Of a DNA stretch of 53,940 bases, positions 24,443-33,127 are shown one piece after another. The translations under genes and the position numbers were made by a program. The DNA is from a virus, in the IMG/VR virus record IMGVR_UViG_3300001533_002608, positions 1-53,940 of that record; one strand, given 5' to 3'. Positions within the stretch are counted from its first letter, which is position 1; every line of letters begins with the position of its first letter. The notes below the pieces were generated by a model that was not told where the DNA came from, searched no databases, and saw only the letters and a list, made by a program, of their open reading frames with translations.

Positions 24443-25870
24443 ATGGATGATAGTATTTTTGAATTTTTTAATTATATTAATGAAGAACTTGAATTAAATG
24501 AAATAACAATTATGAAAAGGCCTGATGCTATGTTAGATTTTAGCAGTAATCAGGGAGCAACAAAAAAACTTCTTGTAGCTCTTGAAAGAGAAGGGATGAA
24601 GAAAACAGATTATAAACTAAAACAAATAAAAAAATATGAACCAGGAGACGAGACAAGTTTTAGTGAGGTTATTTTTGTAGATATCTCTAGCTCATCTAGA
24701 GCAGTAATGCAATTACTTGATAACGACGGTCAGCCGATAGAACCTCCAAAATATTTAATATTAAATGGACAACAGGTAAAGTATCTAAGAGGGCAACAAG
24801 TTGGGGCCACGTTACATGAAATAGCATTTGGTATTTTTGCAAAAGATCCATCTATAGAATTAAAAGATATAGATGATATAAGAGTAGCAGCGGTTAATAT
24901 ATTTAGTGATATAAATGCAGAAGATGTAACTATGTTTGATAAAAGTATAATAGATGACTCAAAAATATTAGCGAAAGGTTTTAGAGAAAAATTTGATGAC
25001 AGAAACCCAAAAGAAGTTATATGGACTGCTAAAGATTCAAAATATGAACCTGCCGACGTAGTTTTAAAATATGAAGACAATACATTATCAAGAATATCCC
25101 TAAAACAAAGAAAAGCTCAACTAGCAAGTTTATCCCCAAGTATGGTTACTAGTATTATAAATACATCTCTTAGCGAGGAATTAGAAAACTTTGGCGGTAG
25201 AGGTAGTAAGAATAATTTTGTTGATTGGTTATACTCTATAGATAAATATAAGAAAGATCTTAACGAGATGACAGAAAGATGGGCAAAATTAATCTTAGAA
25301 TTTGAAATTGATAATAAAGAACTAGAAAAAGATTTGAAACAGGTTTCAACGTGGAGTGACTGGAAAGATGTCCTCTCTAATAAGATTTATAAAGATGAAA
25401 TAAGTATACTATCATCTTCAGTAACGAGAGATAACGCGACCAAAAAAGAATGGATAAAAATCAGAAAAGAGACTATAGTAAAGGTTATAAGAGATAAACT
25501 AGAAGAGCATTTAGAAAAAGGCAATGAAGAGTCTGTAAAAAATTTATATATAAAAGTATTTAGAATACAAGATAATCCTTATTTTTATGTTGGAGAAAGT
25601 GGAAAGAAAATAATAAGAGTTCCCACAAAAGAGGAGTTTAACGATATAGCTGATAATTTACATTTTGAAATCCAAATAAAAGAAGATGCAGCTGATTTTC
25701 AATTTATAGTTAATATAGGGAAAGCTTCTGAGATGAAAACTCTTATGGTGTTTACAATACAATTTAGATGGACCCAAAAACAAATGATTGGTAACTTAAG
25801 CGTGGTGGCAAACCAATTAAAGATATTACACCAAGAAGAGGTGGAGAAATTGATTTTTCCCGCTAGTTAA
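24443..25870 (+). CDS. Large hypothetical protein, partner of the ligase-like gene, possible nuclease fold
   Basis: ATG 24443 (475 aa) is preferred over the earlier frame opening because AAAGG lies eight bases upstream. The leader MDDSIFEFFNYINEELELNE ends in L-N-E (residue 20), fitting prohead protease cleavage. In the middle, P-A-D-V-V-L-K-Y...R-I-S-L-K-Q (residues about 206-222) resembles the D...x-x-K core of PD-(D/E)XK folds, though the usual E/D before K is replaced. Adjacent to the ligase-like gene, so a paired function is plausible. Activity unproven. Confidence 0.5.
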   Translation: MDDSIFEFFNYINEELELNEITIMKRPDAMLDFSSNQGATKKLLVALEREGMKKTDYKLKQIKKYEPGDETSFSEVIFVDISSSSRAVMQLLDNDGQPIEPPKYLILNGQQVKYLRGQQVGATLHEIAFGIFAKDPSIELKDIDDIRVAAVNIFSDINAEDVTMFDKSIIDDSKILAKGFREKFDDRNPKEVIWTAKDSKYEPADVVLKYEDNTLSRISLKQRKAQLASLSPSMVTSIINTSLSEELENFGGRGSKNNFVDWLYSIDKYKKDLNEMTERWAKLILEFEIDNKELEKDLKQVSTWSDWKDVLSNKIYKDEISILSSSVTRDNATKKEWIKIRKETIVKVIRDKLEEHLEKGNEESVKNLYIKVFRIQDNPYFYVGESGKKIIRVPTKEEFNDIADNLHFEIQIKEDAADFQFIVNIGKASEMKTLMVFTIQFRWTQKQMIGNLSVVANQLKILHQEEVEKLIFPAS

Positions 25871-25924
25871 AGAATAATAAAATAGTTTAATTAATAATTT
25901 TTAATAAACATCAAGAGGAAGACA

Positions 25925-26461
25925 ATGACCAGTAAAGAATTAGAAGATTCAGGTTTTAAAATGTATGTAGGACTAATTAATCCAGATGAGGGACTTGATG
26001 CATCTGGGGAGTTTACAGATGATAGGTTTCAGAGCACAATAACCAGTAAATATGGAAGGCTATATATCCCAACGATATTTAACAACAATGGCGTAATATC
26101 AGATAGAGATGAAAAGCAGATAATGAAGAATGCTAGAGAAGTTGCAACAAAAGAAGCTAACACTAAAGGATGGGCAACTGATGCTGTTATTAGAGGAATA
26201 GAGAAGAGAAAAAATATGGCCAATGTAAAAGGTGATATTCTAATGGCCCCTATTCCAAAAGAAATGATGTCAAAGATTAAGAGCGGAAATCCAATAGACT
26301 CTGCAATATTATTGACAAGAATGGCTACTCATATAATAGAAGGTAGTGAAATTTCAAGAATAAGCCCAGAGGATAAAGAAGATATTATTGAGGATCTTAA
26401 ATTGTCTAAAGAGAAAATTGAAAGAAGAAAAAAAAGAGCAACTCGTAGGAGTAAAGATTGA
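25925..26461 (+). CDS. Hypothetical protein
   Basis: 178 aa, preceded by AGAGGAAG. Beta-containing N-terminal half (GRLYIPTIFNNNGVISDRDE) and helical C-terminal half with a strongly basic end (ERRKKRATRRSKD), suggesting contact with nucleic acid. Its stop overlaps a possible 24-codon ORF. Confidence 0.5.
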   Translation: MTSKELEDSGFKMYVGLINPDEGLDASGEFTDDRFQSTITSKYGRLYIPTIFNNNGVISDRDEKQIMKNAREVATKEANTKGWATDAVIRGIEKRKNMANVKGDILMAPIPKEMMSKIKSGNPIDSAILLTRMATHIIEGSEISRISPEDKEDIIEDLKLSKEKIERRKKRATRRSKD

Positions 26462-26532
26462 CTGGAAAAGAGTTAGCCAAAGAGCTCGAAAACGATTTTG
26501 AAGAAGTTAGATCCTCATTAGCTTCACGATAA
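26458..26532 (+). CDS. Possible micro-ORF, 24 aa
   Basis: TTG overlaps the preceding TGA (TTGA), giving M-T-G-K-E-L-A-K-E-L-E-N-D-F-E-E-V-R-S-S-L-A-S-R. An amphipathic helix in phage-like style, but too short to be sure that it is made. Confidence 0.25.
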   Translation: MTGKELAKELENDFEEVRSSLASR

Positions 26533-26578
26533 CTTAAGATGCATATTTTATTAAAATAAAGTAAGGAGTGTTAATATA

Positions 26579-27211
26579 GTGGATTTAGAGAGTTTTAGAA
26601 ACAAACTTATTGTGTTCGAGGGTGCCGATCTTACTGGTAAAACTACAGTTGCTAAGATGATGGTCGATAAGCTAAATGATAATGGAATTCCAGCAGAATT
26701 TACTTTCCAGCCAGGAGATCCAAATTATGGAGTGACAGCTCCATTATTTAGATCTTTTTGTAAGGATAAAAGATGGGATTTGCATGCAATAACAAATTTC
26801 TTTATATTCTTTGCAGATAAAGTAGAACAGGCTGATAAAGTAATTAGGCCAGCTTTAGAGGTTGGCAAGACAGTTATCTCGGATAGATGGTGGTATTCTA
26901 CCTATGCATATCAATATCATGGAAAGCAAATACAACGTGATTGGAATATTCCAAAAGAATTAGGTGATTGGCTAAATAATTTATCAGTGTTAAATTATAA
27001 GCCAGATATAACGTATTATTTTTCAAAGAAATTATCTGTAAAAAGAGAAGAGGATAAAAACGATCAATTTGAAATATCCGGTGATGATTTTTTCAAAAGA
27101 GTTAATGATGCATATGAAGAGCTAGCAGAAAACCTAAATTTTGTAAGAGTAAATCCAAAAAGCTCAGCGGAGGAGACTCTCCAACATATACTCGCGCTTT
27201 CTGCTAAATAA
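26579..27211 (+). CDS. tmk: Thymidylate kinase-like dNMP kinase
   Basis: 210 aa from GTG with TAAGGAG upstream; GCATATTT (26541-26548) of the recurrent motif lies in the leader. The P-loop F-E-G-A-D-L-T-G-K-T-T (residues about 13-23) is the thymidylate kinase form (G-x-D-x-x-G-K-T/S). Later F-F-A-D-K-V-E-Q and V-I-S-D-R-W-W-Y-S-T-Y-A-Y-Q match the D-R-(Y/W)-x-x-S-x-x-A-Y-Q motif. It converts dTMP (possibly other dNMPs) to the diphosphate for phage DNA synthesis. Length matches the family. Confidence 0.85.
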   Translation: MDLESFRNKLIVFEGADLTGKTTVAKMMVDKLNDNGIPAEFTFQPGDPNYGVTAPLFRSFCKDKRWDLHAITNFFIFFADKVEQADKVIRPALEVGKTVISDRWWYSTYAYQYHGKQIQRDWNIPKELGDWLNNLSVLNYKPDITYYFSKKLSVKREEDKNDQFEISGDDFFKRVNDAYEELAENLNFVRVNPKSSAEETLQHILALSAK

Positions 27212-27238
27212 GTTTGTATATAAGCAAAGATAATAACA

Positions 27239-27643
27239 ATGAAATTATCTGAAGCTTTAGAAGTTAAAAAAGCAATCTACACTGGCACACGGCCAGATTA
27301 TAATATACACGACCCACAACCAACTATGTTAATCATTGATAAAGATTATAACGTAGATGGGAATGGTAAGAGTGTGTTAGCATTCAATCTAAATTATTTA
27401 GACAATATGCCAGATGGTGAAAAGCAATCACTTATAAGCAAAGTTAATAAAGTAGATAATAAAATACTTGGAATAGGTCCAATAAAAGCTTGGCTAAAAT
27501 CTATATTTAGTACTGGCGATTATAAAAACTTATCTAAGAAAGAAAAGATAAAAAGGTACAAAGAAATAACAAGAAAATTTCCAGAGTTAAAAAAGATTAT
27601 TAGAAGATATAAATATACTGGAATACAAGGAGATATAAAATGA
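27239..27643 (+). CDS. Hypothetical protein
   Basis: 134 aa starting M-K-L-S-E-A-L-E-V-K-K. Central TMLIIDKDYNVDGNGKSVLAFNLNYLDN is strand-rich; the C-terminus is basic (FPELKKIIRRYKYTG). An AAAGATAAT motif lies just before the ATG. It overlaps the hydrolase gene by 4 nt. T4-like phages have similar-length virion-associated proteins, but no family is recognised. Confidence 0.5.
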   Translation: MKLSEALEVKKAIYTGTRPDYNIHDPQPTMLIIDKDYNVDGNGKSVLAFNLNYLDNMPDGEKQSLISKVNKVDNKILGIGPIKAWLKSIFSTGDYKNLSKKEKIKRYKEITRKFPELKKIIRRYKYTGIQGDIK

Positions 27644-28392
27644 ATATAATTTATGCTATTCAAGCTTTAATTGAGTTTTTAGGTAACAAGGTAAAGGAGC
27701 AACCACCAAAAAGGATATTTGATCCAGAATGTGATCTATATAATGATTTAGAAAAATGCGATATTATGGCAGTAAGAACTTCGGGAACATTCTATTCTGG
27801 TATAATTAGCGAATTTACGAAATCACCATATAGCCATACACAACTACACACGGAGAGCGGATATGCTATTTCGGCAGAACCTAATGGAGTTGGATTTGTA
27901 GATCCAATAGAAGAGAATAAAAAAGGAAACGAGGTTATAGATATATTTAGACTTAAAGGTGGCTTAACTAGAGATCAAAGAATGAAGATAGAATCTAAAG
28001 CGTATAAAAGCATATTAGTCCCATATAATTATATCAACCTATTTAAGTTTCCCTTTTTAACCAGCTCTTCAGCAGTTAAATATTCTGGCAATAAGGCCTT
28101 TATATGCTCAGAGCATGTAGCATGGTGTTACCATAATGCAGGATTAGATTTAGTTTCCGATAGGCCAGAAAACATAGAAGCACCAGTGGATATAGCTAAA
28201 TCGGATGCTCTAGAGTACATAGGAACTTACGTAAAAGGTGTAAAATTAAAAGAAAATTTTTCTAATAAGTTTATGGGAGAAGAAGTCACTTTCTTACAAA
28301 AATTAACTAGCAGATTAATAGGATTATTTACTAAGAAAGATGAGTTCTATAGCGGGCTACAAGTAAATAAATCAAAAATGCTAAATGAATAG
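27640..28392 (+). CDS. YiiX-like permuted papain-fold hydrolase
   Basis: 250 aa. S-P-Y-S-H-T-Q-L-H-T-E-S-G-Y-A-I-S-A (His near residue 66) followed about 90 residues later by F-I-C-S-E-H-V-A-W-C-Y (Cys near 156) is the His-first, Cys-later order of YiiX/YebB-type NlpC/P60 relatives. Such enzymes cleave amide bonds in peptidoglycan or lipids. A hydrophobic N-terminal helix may anchor it. It could be a virion-associated or lysis-related hydrolase; no other endolysin is obvious in this window. It is followed by the IscB element. Confidence 0.65.
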   Translation: MNIIYAIQALIEFLGNKVKEQPPKRIFDPECDLYNDLEKCDIMAVRTSGTFYSGIISEFTKSPYSHTQLHTESGYAISAEPNGVGFVDPIEENKKGNEVIDIFRLKGGLTRDQRMKIESKAYKSILVPYNYINLFKFPFLTSSSAVKYSGNKAFICSEHVAWCYHNAGLDLVSDRPENIEAPVDIAKSDALEYIGTYVKGVKLKENFSNKFMGEEVTFLQKLTSRLIGLFTKKDEFYSGLQVNKSKMLNE

Positions 28393-28404
28393 GTAATATT
28401 ATAG

Positions 28405-28675
28405 TCAACTACCCTTCCCTAAAGGGAAGGGCTTGTAAAAGCCTAAGTTGACCAGAAGACTAACAGGAGGTTAGGTTGTTAGTAAACGATATTTTAGATG
28501 TAGAAACCCTTGAATGCCGTCCCAGTTCGAGGCTCTTTCGTGGCTCTGTAAGAAGTTCTGAGGTAAAGAACGGTCAACCACAATGTGAAGCTAAAATATC
28601 TTTTCGAGGGAAGGTCGGATTCAATTATAACTCCAATATAATTGATACGCATAACTCTAATAAGGAGGACATAAC
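28405..28675 (+). ncRNA. IscB omega RNA (HEARO-type)
   Basis: The 5' part contains the hairpin CCCTTCCC-TAAA-GGGAAGGG and GCTTGTAAAAGCC flanked by TCAACT/AGTTGA, the conserved start of omega RNAs upstream of iscB. Further hairpins follow (for example TCGAGGCTCTTTCGTGGCTC region and the AATTATA/TATAATT stem near 28625-28645). It ends at the iscB ribosome site. The guide of such RNAs is the about 16 nt directly 5' of the scaffold, here 28389-28404. A 67-codon frame runs through the RNA but is not considered a gene. Confidence 0.8.
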
Positions 28676-29899
28676 TTGAGAGTATATGTCAAAAATCTAA
28701 GGGGTGAGGCTTTAATGCCAACAACCCCACAAAAAGCAAGAACGTTGCTTAAAGCAAAAAAAGCAAAAGTTGTTTCAAGAATACCTTTTGTTATTAAACT
28801 TCTTGTGCCTACGGGAGAAACAAAACAAGAAGTAATTGCCGGAATGGATACAGGAAGTAAAGTAATAGGAACAGCTTGTATTTCAAATAATAAAGTTTTG
28901 TATCAATCGGAAACTATTATTAGAAATGATATTACAAAAAAGATGGAACGAAGAAAAATGTATCGTAGAAATAGAAGATCAAGAAAATGTAGATATAGAA
29001 AGCCAAGATTTCTTAATCGTAAAAATTCTACTAAATTAAATAGACTTGCTCCATCTATTAAAAGTAAAATCGAATCTCATTTAAGAGAAAAGAAGTTTAT
29101 TGAATCTATCTTACCTATATCTTATTGGAAGGTAGAAACAGCAAGTTTTGATATCCATAAAATATCTAATCCTGATGTTAAAAGATGGGAATACCAAAAA
29201 GGGCAACAAAAAGATTTTTATAATGTTAAGGCGTTTGTTTTAAGTCGAGATAGTTATACCTGTCAAAAATGTAAAAGTAAGAAAGGTAAACTTCATGTGC
29301 ATCATATTATTTTTAGAAGTAAAGGTGGAACAGATACCCCAGATAATCTTATTACCTTGTGTGAGGACTGCCACACTAAATTACATAAAGGTGAGTTTGA
29401 AATCAAAGGTATTAAAAGTAAAACAAAACATGCTACAGAAATGGGAATTATTAAATCACAATTAAAAAAGGTGTTTGGGGATTTTGAAGAAACATTTGGG
29501 TATGAGACAAAATATAAAAGAGAGCAAATACTACAATTGCCAAAAACACATTATAATGACGCAATTGCTATATGTTATAGTGATGGAGAATTAGCTGAAC
29601 CAATTAAAACCATATTATACAGAAAGCAAGTTAGTAAAGGCGACTACCAACAGTATAAGGGTAAAAGACCTGAAGTAAAGATACCAACTGGTAAATTATT
29701 TGGTTTTAGAAAATTTGATAAAGTAAAAACACCAGAAGGAATTGGTTTTATTAAGGGTAAGCGGAGTAGTGGATGTTTTGTAATTTCAGATATATTTGGG
29801 AATGTATTCAAAAAAAGTTATAATGCGAAAAAAGATTTAGAAAGAGTTTCAGCAAGAAAAACTATAATTATGGAGGTAGGCGTTTCCTCCCCCGCCTAA
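28676..29899 (+). CDS. iscB: IscB RNA-guided nuclease
   Basis: 407 aa from TTG, with AAGGAGG eight bases upstream. N-terminal P-L-M-P-type motif (A-L-M-P, residues 12-15); RuvC-I A-G-M-D-T-G-S-K (D58); arginine-rich bridge helix (E-R-R-K-M-Y-R-R-N-R-R-S-R-K, residues 91-104); RuvC-II W-K-V-E-T (E154); HNH with zinc cysteines C-Q-K-C...V-H-H-I (H209/H210), N224 and C-E-D-C-H (H233); RuvC-III H-Y-N-D-A (D295). All catalytic residues are present, so it looks active. IscB is the ancestor-like relative of Cas9, guided by the omega RNA encoded just upstream. Confidence 0.95.
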   Translation: MRVYVKNLRGEALMPTTPQKARTLLKAKKAKVVSRIPFVIKLLVPTGETKQEVIAGMDTGSKVIGTACISNNKVLYQSETIIRNDITKKMERRKMYRRNRRSRKCRYRKPRFLNRKNSTKLNRLAPSIKSKIESHLREKKFIESILPISYWKVETASFDIHKISNPDVKRWEYQKGQQKDFYNVKAFVLSRDSYTCQKCKSKKGKLHVHHIIFRSKGGTDTPDNLITLCEDCHTKLHKGEFEIKGIKSKTKHATEMGIIKSQLKKVFGDFEETFGYETKYKREQILQLPKTHYNDAIAICYSDGELAEPIKTILYRKQVSKGDYQQYKGKRPEVKIPTGKLFGFRKFDKVKTPEGIGFIKGKRSSGCFVISDIFGNVFKKSYNAKKDLERVSARKTIIMEVGVSSPA

Positions 29900-29926
29900 A
29901 GGCAGGGGTATCCACGCCGAAAAAGG

Positions 29927-30847
29927 ATGAATGAAGCAGAAGATTTTTTGACATCATTAGGAGTCACATTTAAAGAAGATGATGATAGCAAAAAACTAGA
30001 AGAGTATGATATATGGATAGGCCGCAACAAAATTGAAGAGTCGGTTTTAGATCCTATCCATAAAACTCTCGCTAAAGATGTTTGGACTGAAGATCAAAAA
30101 TTAAAGAAAAAACATAGAGATTATATGCTAAATACCCTTAACACTTGGCTAGAAAAAATGGATATTGATGAAGAGCCAAAAAATGTTGTGATAATAGGAT
30201 CTATAACTACTTATCAATATTCAAAATATAGTGATATAGATGTGAATGTTGTAATTGATATTTCTGAAGAAAAAAGAAAAGAATTAATTAAATTCTTGCC
30301 TAATGAAACTCCATTGCCAGATACTAATCATCCAGTTAATTATTATTTAGCTGCTGATGCTGGCGAAAATGTTAGTAAAAAAACATCTGCTTATGACGTT
30401 CTAGAGGACAAGTGGATTAGAAAACCTAAAAGTGAAAAAGTTAGTTATCCTTATAGTTATGTAGTAGAAATAGCTAAATTTTTTATGGATGGAATAGATG
30501 ATAGAATATCCGAGTATGAAAGAGATAAAAAAGAATTAGACATGTATAAAGAATATAGAGATAACGAGAATATATCCATATCAGATGAAGAGGCTCAAAA
30601 GGCAATAGAACAAAAAAGCATAGAAATAAAAGCTGATTTGGATGCACTTCATGTAGCAAAGAAGCTAGTTAAGTCTTTTAGAAAAGAAGCATTTGAAAAT
30701 GATTTTGAGCCAGACTTTTTAATAGATATAAAAACTAAGAACAGAGACTTCTCAATAAATAATTTAGTTTACAAAGCAATAGAAAGATTTGGTTATTTAG
30801 ACAAATTAGATAAGTATGATAAAGAAAGAGAGAAGTTTACTCAGTAA
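29927..30847 (+). CDS. Pol-beta-superfamily nucleotidyltransferase
   Basis: 306 aa. I-I-G-S-I-T-T-Y-Q-Y-S-K-Y-S-D-I-D-V-N-V (residues about 89-108) is the G-S...D-x-D motif of pol-beta-type nucleotidyltransferases (MNT/CCA/aminoglycoside types). The C-terminal half is helical (ADLDALHVAKKLVKSFRKEA). The third acidic residue could be the D/E later in N-Y-Y-L-A-A-D-A. It may add nucleotides to RNA, protein or a small molecule. The ribosome site (AAAAAGG) abuts the IscB element end, so the insertion may have replaced part of the native leader. Confidence 0.65.
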   Translation: MNEAEDFLTSLGVTFKEDDDSKKLEEYDIWIGRNKIEESVLDPIHKTLAKDVWTEDQKLKKKHRDYMLNTLNTWLEKMDIDEEPKNVVIIGSITTYQYSKYSDIDVNVVIDISEEKRKELIKFLPNETPLPDTNHPVNYYLAADAGENVSKKTSAYDVLEDKWIRKPKSEKVSYPYSYVVEIAKFFMDGIDDRISEYERDKKELDMYKEYRDNENISISDEEAQKAIEQKSIEIKADLDALHVAKKLVKSFRKEAFENDFEPDFLIDIKTKNRDFSINNLVYKAIERFGYLDKLDKYDKEREKFTQ

Positions 30848-30861
30848 GAAGAGGCAATTAA

Positions 30862-31251
30862 ATGACTTTAAATGAAGTATTTAGACAAATATATGAGCAG
30901 GGATTAGAAAATAAAGATTTAATGAAGTATAATGAAGAAGACATTCAAGACGCTATAACTTCAGATAATCCTTATAGCCAGTTAAAAAAGGTTTTTCCCA
31001 GAGATTTTTTACCAAAAGTATATAGATGGCTTAAAGAAAAATTAAAAAACGTGAAATTAAATAAAGAAGAAATTAATATAGAAGGAGGCGAATTTCGAGC
31101 TAAACTTGATAAGTATTTGCAGAAAGACAAAGGTGAAGATGCACATGAAGATATGGCAGAAATGTTAGTTAGAGAACTAATGAGATCCATAGAAAAGTGG
31201 AATGATTACGAAACTAAACCAAAAGATTTACCAAACGTTGGTTTAAAATAA
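30862..31251 (+). CDS. Hypothetical protein with candidate capsid-targeting leader
   Basis: 129 aa. M-T-L-N-E-V-F-R-Q-I-Y-E-Q has I-Y-E at residues 10-12, as expected for a prohead protease site. The rest is helical (RVLKEKLKNVKLNKEEINIEGG-type). Not recognised. Confidence 0.5.
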   Translation: MTLNEVFRQIYEQGLENKDLMKYNEEDIQDAITSDNPYSQLKKVFPRDFLPKVYRWLKEKLKNVKLNKEEINIEGGEFRAKLDKYLQKDKGEDAHEDMAEMLVRELMRSIEKWNDYETKPKDLPNVGLK

Positions 31252-31263
31252 AAGGGGGAATAT

Positions 31264-31419
31264 ATGCCTAAGAAAAATAATGAAAATAGTGGAAATAAAG
31301 AGTTGGAAAATATGAATAAGGATTATCAAAAATCAACTGGTATGAAAGTTATTCAACAAGGCCAACCACCACAAGGCCAAACTAATTTTGCTATAAATGA
31401 CAAAAACAACAAAAAATAG
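31264..31419 (+). CDS. Small ORF, 51 aa
   Basis: ATG with AAGGGGG upstream. 51 aa, rich in N, K, Q and G, with Q-Q-G-Q-P-P-Q-G-Q-T in the middle; probably disordered. Real because of its strong ribosome site and tight fit between genes; function unknown. Confidence 0.55.
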   Translation: MPKKNNENSGNKELENMNKDYQKSTGMKVIQQGQPPQGQTNFAINDKNNKK

Positions 31420-31428
31420 AGGAGCTTA

Positions 31429-32298
31429 ATGGACCCAATAACTACAACTAGTAATAGCACTGCTATTTCGCAACTAATAATACAGTTAGTATCAACTGTT
31501 GGAGTTGGGAATTTTGTCGTTATAATGTTTGTAATGATGCTAGTTGCTAATGCGCCGACGATAATAGATAATATTGCCTCTTTTTTTAAAGGTAAAAAAT
31601 ATAATAAAAATATCACTGATTTGTTAGAAAAATCTACTAGAGTAGAGCAATACCTAGAAAGCCTAAAATCAGAGCAAGAGGGTAGTAAAAAAAACATAAA
31701 TATTATTATAAATGAGGTTAAAGCTTTAGTTTCTATTATAGATGTAATGCACTCTTCTTTAGAAAAAGAAAACAACGAAAGAAGAGAAGAGAATATACTA
31801 ATAACAAATAGCTTAGAAAGATTATCTAGTGCACTAGAGGCTATAGAGAGAACTATGAGAAATGTAATTAGTGAAAATGATTCAGCTGAGTTAATATCAC
31901 TAATATTGGGAATTAAAATAAACTTAAGAGAGTCTATATTAAAAAATGTTATAGAGCCTATGATAGATATAATAGAAGAAAATGGAATAGAAAAAAAAGA
32001 TTTAGAGAAAGATTTAAAAAATGACTTATACAGTGAATGGTCCGATTTTATAACTGAGATCAATTTGTTTAATATGCCTGTTAATATGAGTTCATTTTTA
32101 AACGCAAAAGAAAAAGTACTATGGACTGATGGAGGCTTATTTGATGATGTTGTCAAATTAGCCCTGACAGATAGAAATAAATTATCAAAAGCCAGAAAGA
32201 AAACCACTATTGTGAAAAGACTTAATATTGGATTAAGACAATTACACACAGAGATGAACAATATTTTACATCAAGAAAGAAATAACAGCCAATATTAA
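31429..32298 (+). CDS. Membrane-anchored coiled-coil protein
   Basis: 289 aa with GAGGAG before ATG. One membrane segment near residues 23-47 (VGVGNFVVIMFVMMLVANAPTI is split by the membrane core) follows a short S/T-rich N-terminus; then a long helical, coiled-coil-like region (about 60-150) and a helical C-terminus. No enzyme motif. Possibly an inner-membrane phage protein acting during infection. A long minus-strand ORF over it is a shadow. Confidence 0.55.
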   Translation: MDPITTTSNSTAISQLIIQLVSTVGVGNFVVIMFVMMLVANAPTIIDNIASFFKGKKYNKNITDLLEKSTRVEQYLESLKSEQEGSKKNINIIINEVKALVSIIDVMHSSLEKENNERREENILITNSLERLSSALEAIERTMRNVISENDSAELISLILGIKINLRESILKNVIEPMIDIIEENGIEKKDLEKDLKNDLYSEWSDFITEINLFNMPVNMSSFLNAKEKVLWTDGGLFDDVVKLALTDRNKLSKARKKTTIVKRLNIGLRQLHTEMNNILHQERNNSQY

Positions 32299-32319
32299 TA
32301 TAATTTTCGGGAGCGAAAA

Positions 32320-32496
32320 ATGGATAGAGAAAATATGAAAGTTACTGATTATGGCATAAAGGATGAGCTAGCCGAAGAGGCTGAGAGAATACATAATCAC
32401 ATTATGTTTAGATTAAATAAATTATCTAAGTCTATAGACAAAATAGACGCAAATATCAAAGAATATGAAGTTAAAAAAATAAAAGTAGTTCATTAA
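32320..32496 (+). CDS. Small ORF, 58 aa
   Basis: ATG with GGGAG eight bases upstream; 58 aa, mostly one charged helix (D-E-L-A-E-E-A-E-R-I-H-N-H...K-L-S-K-S-I-D-K-I-D) that may form a coiled coil. Function unknown. Confidence 0.55.
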   Translation: MDRENMKVTDYGIKDELAEEAERIHNHIMFRLNKLSKSIDKIDANIKEYEVKKIKVVH

Positions 32497-32534
32497 TAGC
32501 ATAATTAAAATAAATAATTACATAGGAGAATAAT

Positions 32535-32972
32535 ATGAATTTAACTAAACCAGAAAGAATGTTAGTGTCCCAAATAGTAAATGTAAAACTTGACAACGCA
32601 ACATTGAAAGATCATATAATGTTAGAAGGTGTATATAAAGTAGTTAGGCCCGAGGATATTCGACTTCCAGTGCCTCCTGATTTTGTATCAGAGGAAGATA
32701 AGGAAATATTTGACAAATATGATGGAATGAAGATAGACTCAATAGGAAATGAAGATCATAAGATTAAAATACAAGAGGCTTTTAAAAAGTCAAGAGAAGA
32801 GCAAAATAAATTTTGGGCTAACTCTGGAGAAGATGGGGTAGAGATAAATTTTTCTGATGAACAGAAAAAAGTTATTTTAGATTTCTTTGAGCAGGACAAG
32901 AGGGTGTGGCCCAGAGAGTATCATAAGGCCATTTTGGACTTACATAATAAACTTTCTGGAAAGAGCGAATAA
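32535..32972 (+). CDS. Hypothetical protein
   Basis: 145 aa with TAGGAG before ATG. Contains R-P-E-D-I-R-L-P-V-P-P-D-F and a C-terminal helix pair (FFEQDKRVWPREYHKAILDLHNKL). Not recognised. It is the last gene before a terminator. Confidence 0.5.
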   Translation: MNLTKPERMLVSQIVNVKLDNATLKDHIMLEGVYKVVRPEDIRLPVPPDFVSEEDKEIFDKYDGMKIDSIGNEDHKIKIQEAFKKSREEQNKFWANSGEDGVEINFSDEQKKVILDFFEQDKRVWPREYHKAILDLHNKLSGKSE

Positions 32973-33057
32973 TTAAAGGTAAATCATAGCTATGTAAAGT
33001 AAATGTAAATAATTTTGAGGTCGGTGTCGCTTGCTATGCTCGCTTTATTAAAACTTT

Positions 33058-33082
33058 GCCGGAGTATTACTCCGGCATTTCT
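33058..33082 (+). terminator. Rho-independent terminator
   Basis: GCCGGAG-TATTA-CTCCGGC (33058-33076) followed by ATTTCTGTG. It separates the 26579-32972 run from the membrane-protein cluster and is followed by a promoter-like motif. Confidence 0.8.
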
Positions 33083-33094
33083 GTGTAAATCTTA

Positions 33095-33112
33095 AAGATA
33101 ACTATATAAATT
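33095..33112 (+). promoter_or_regulatory. Putative phage promoter (AAGATAAC / TATAAATT)
   Basis: AAGATAAC (33095-33102) is followed at once by TATATAAATTA, which also contains TATAAATT, close to the T4 late promoter box TATAAATA. It lies between terminator 33058 and the gene at 33128. Confidence 0.4.
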
Positions 33113-33127
33113 ACTAGGAGGTAGACT

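Larger units (their letters stand above)
28405..29918 (+). mobile_element. IscB-type insertion element (ISC-like) without transposase
   Basis: The block from TCAACTACCC at 28405 to TATCCACGCC at 29918 has the known ends of IscB loci: a left RNA-coding end and a right hairpin CCCCCGCC-TAAA-GGCAGGGG followed by TATCCACGCC. It contains the omega RNA region and an intact iscB but no tnpA. It lies cleanly between the hydrolase gene and the nucleotidyltransferase gene, disrupting neither. Confidence 0.75.

Noticed and set aside
28476-28679. 67-aa ORF upstream of iscB
   Set aside because: It lies completely in the omega RNA region and its sequence follows RNA hairpins; no protein family is recognised.
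31353-32261. 302-aa minus-strand ORF
   Set aside because: Antisense shadow of the membrane coiled-coil gene; hydrophobic F/I/S-rich reading arises from the lysine/glutamate codons of the other strand.
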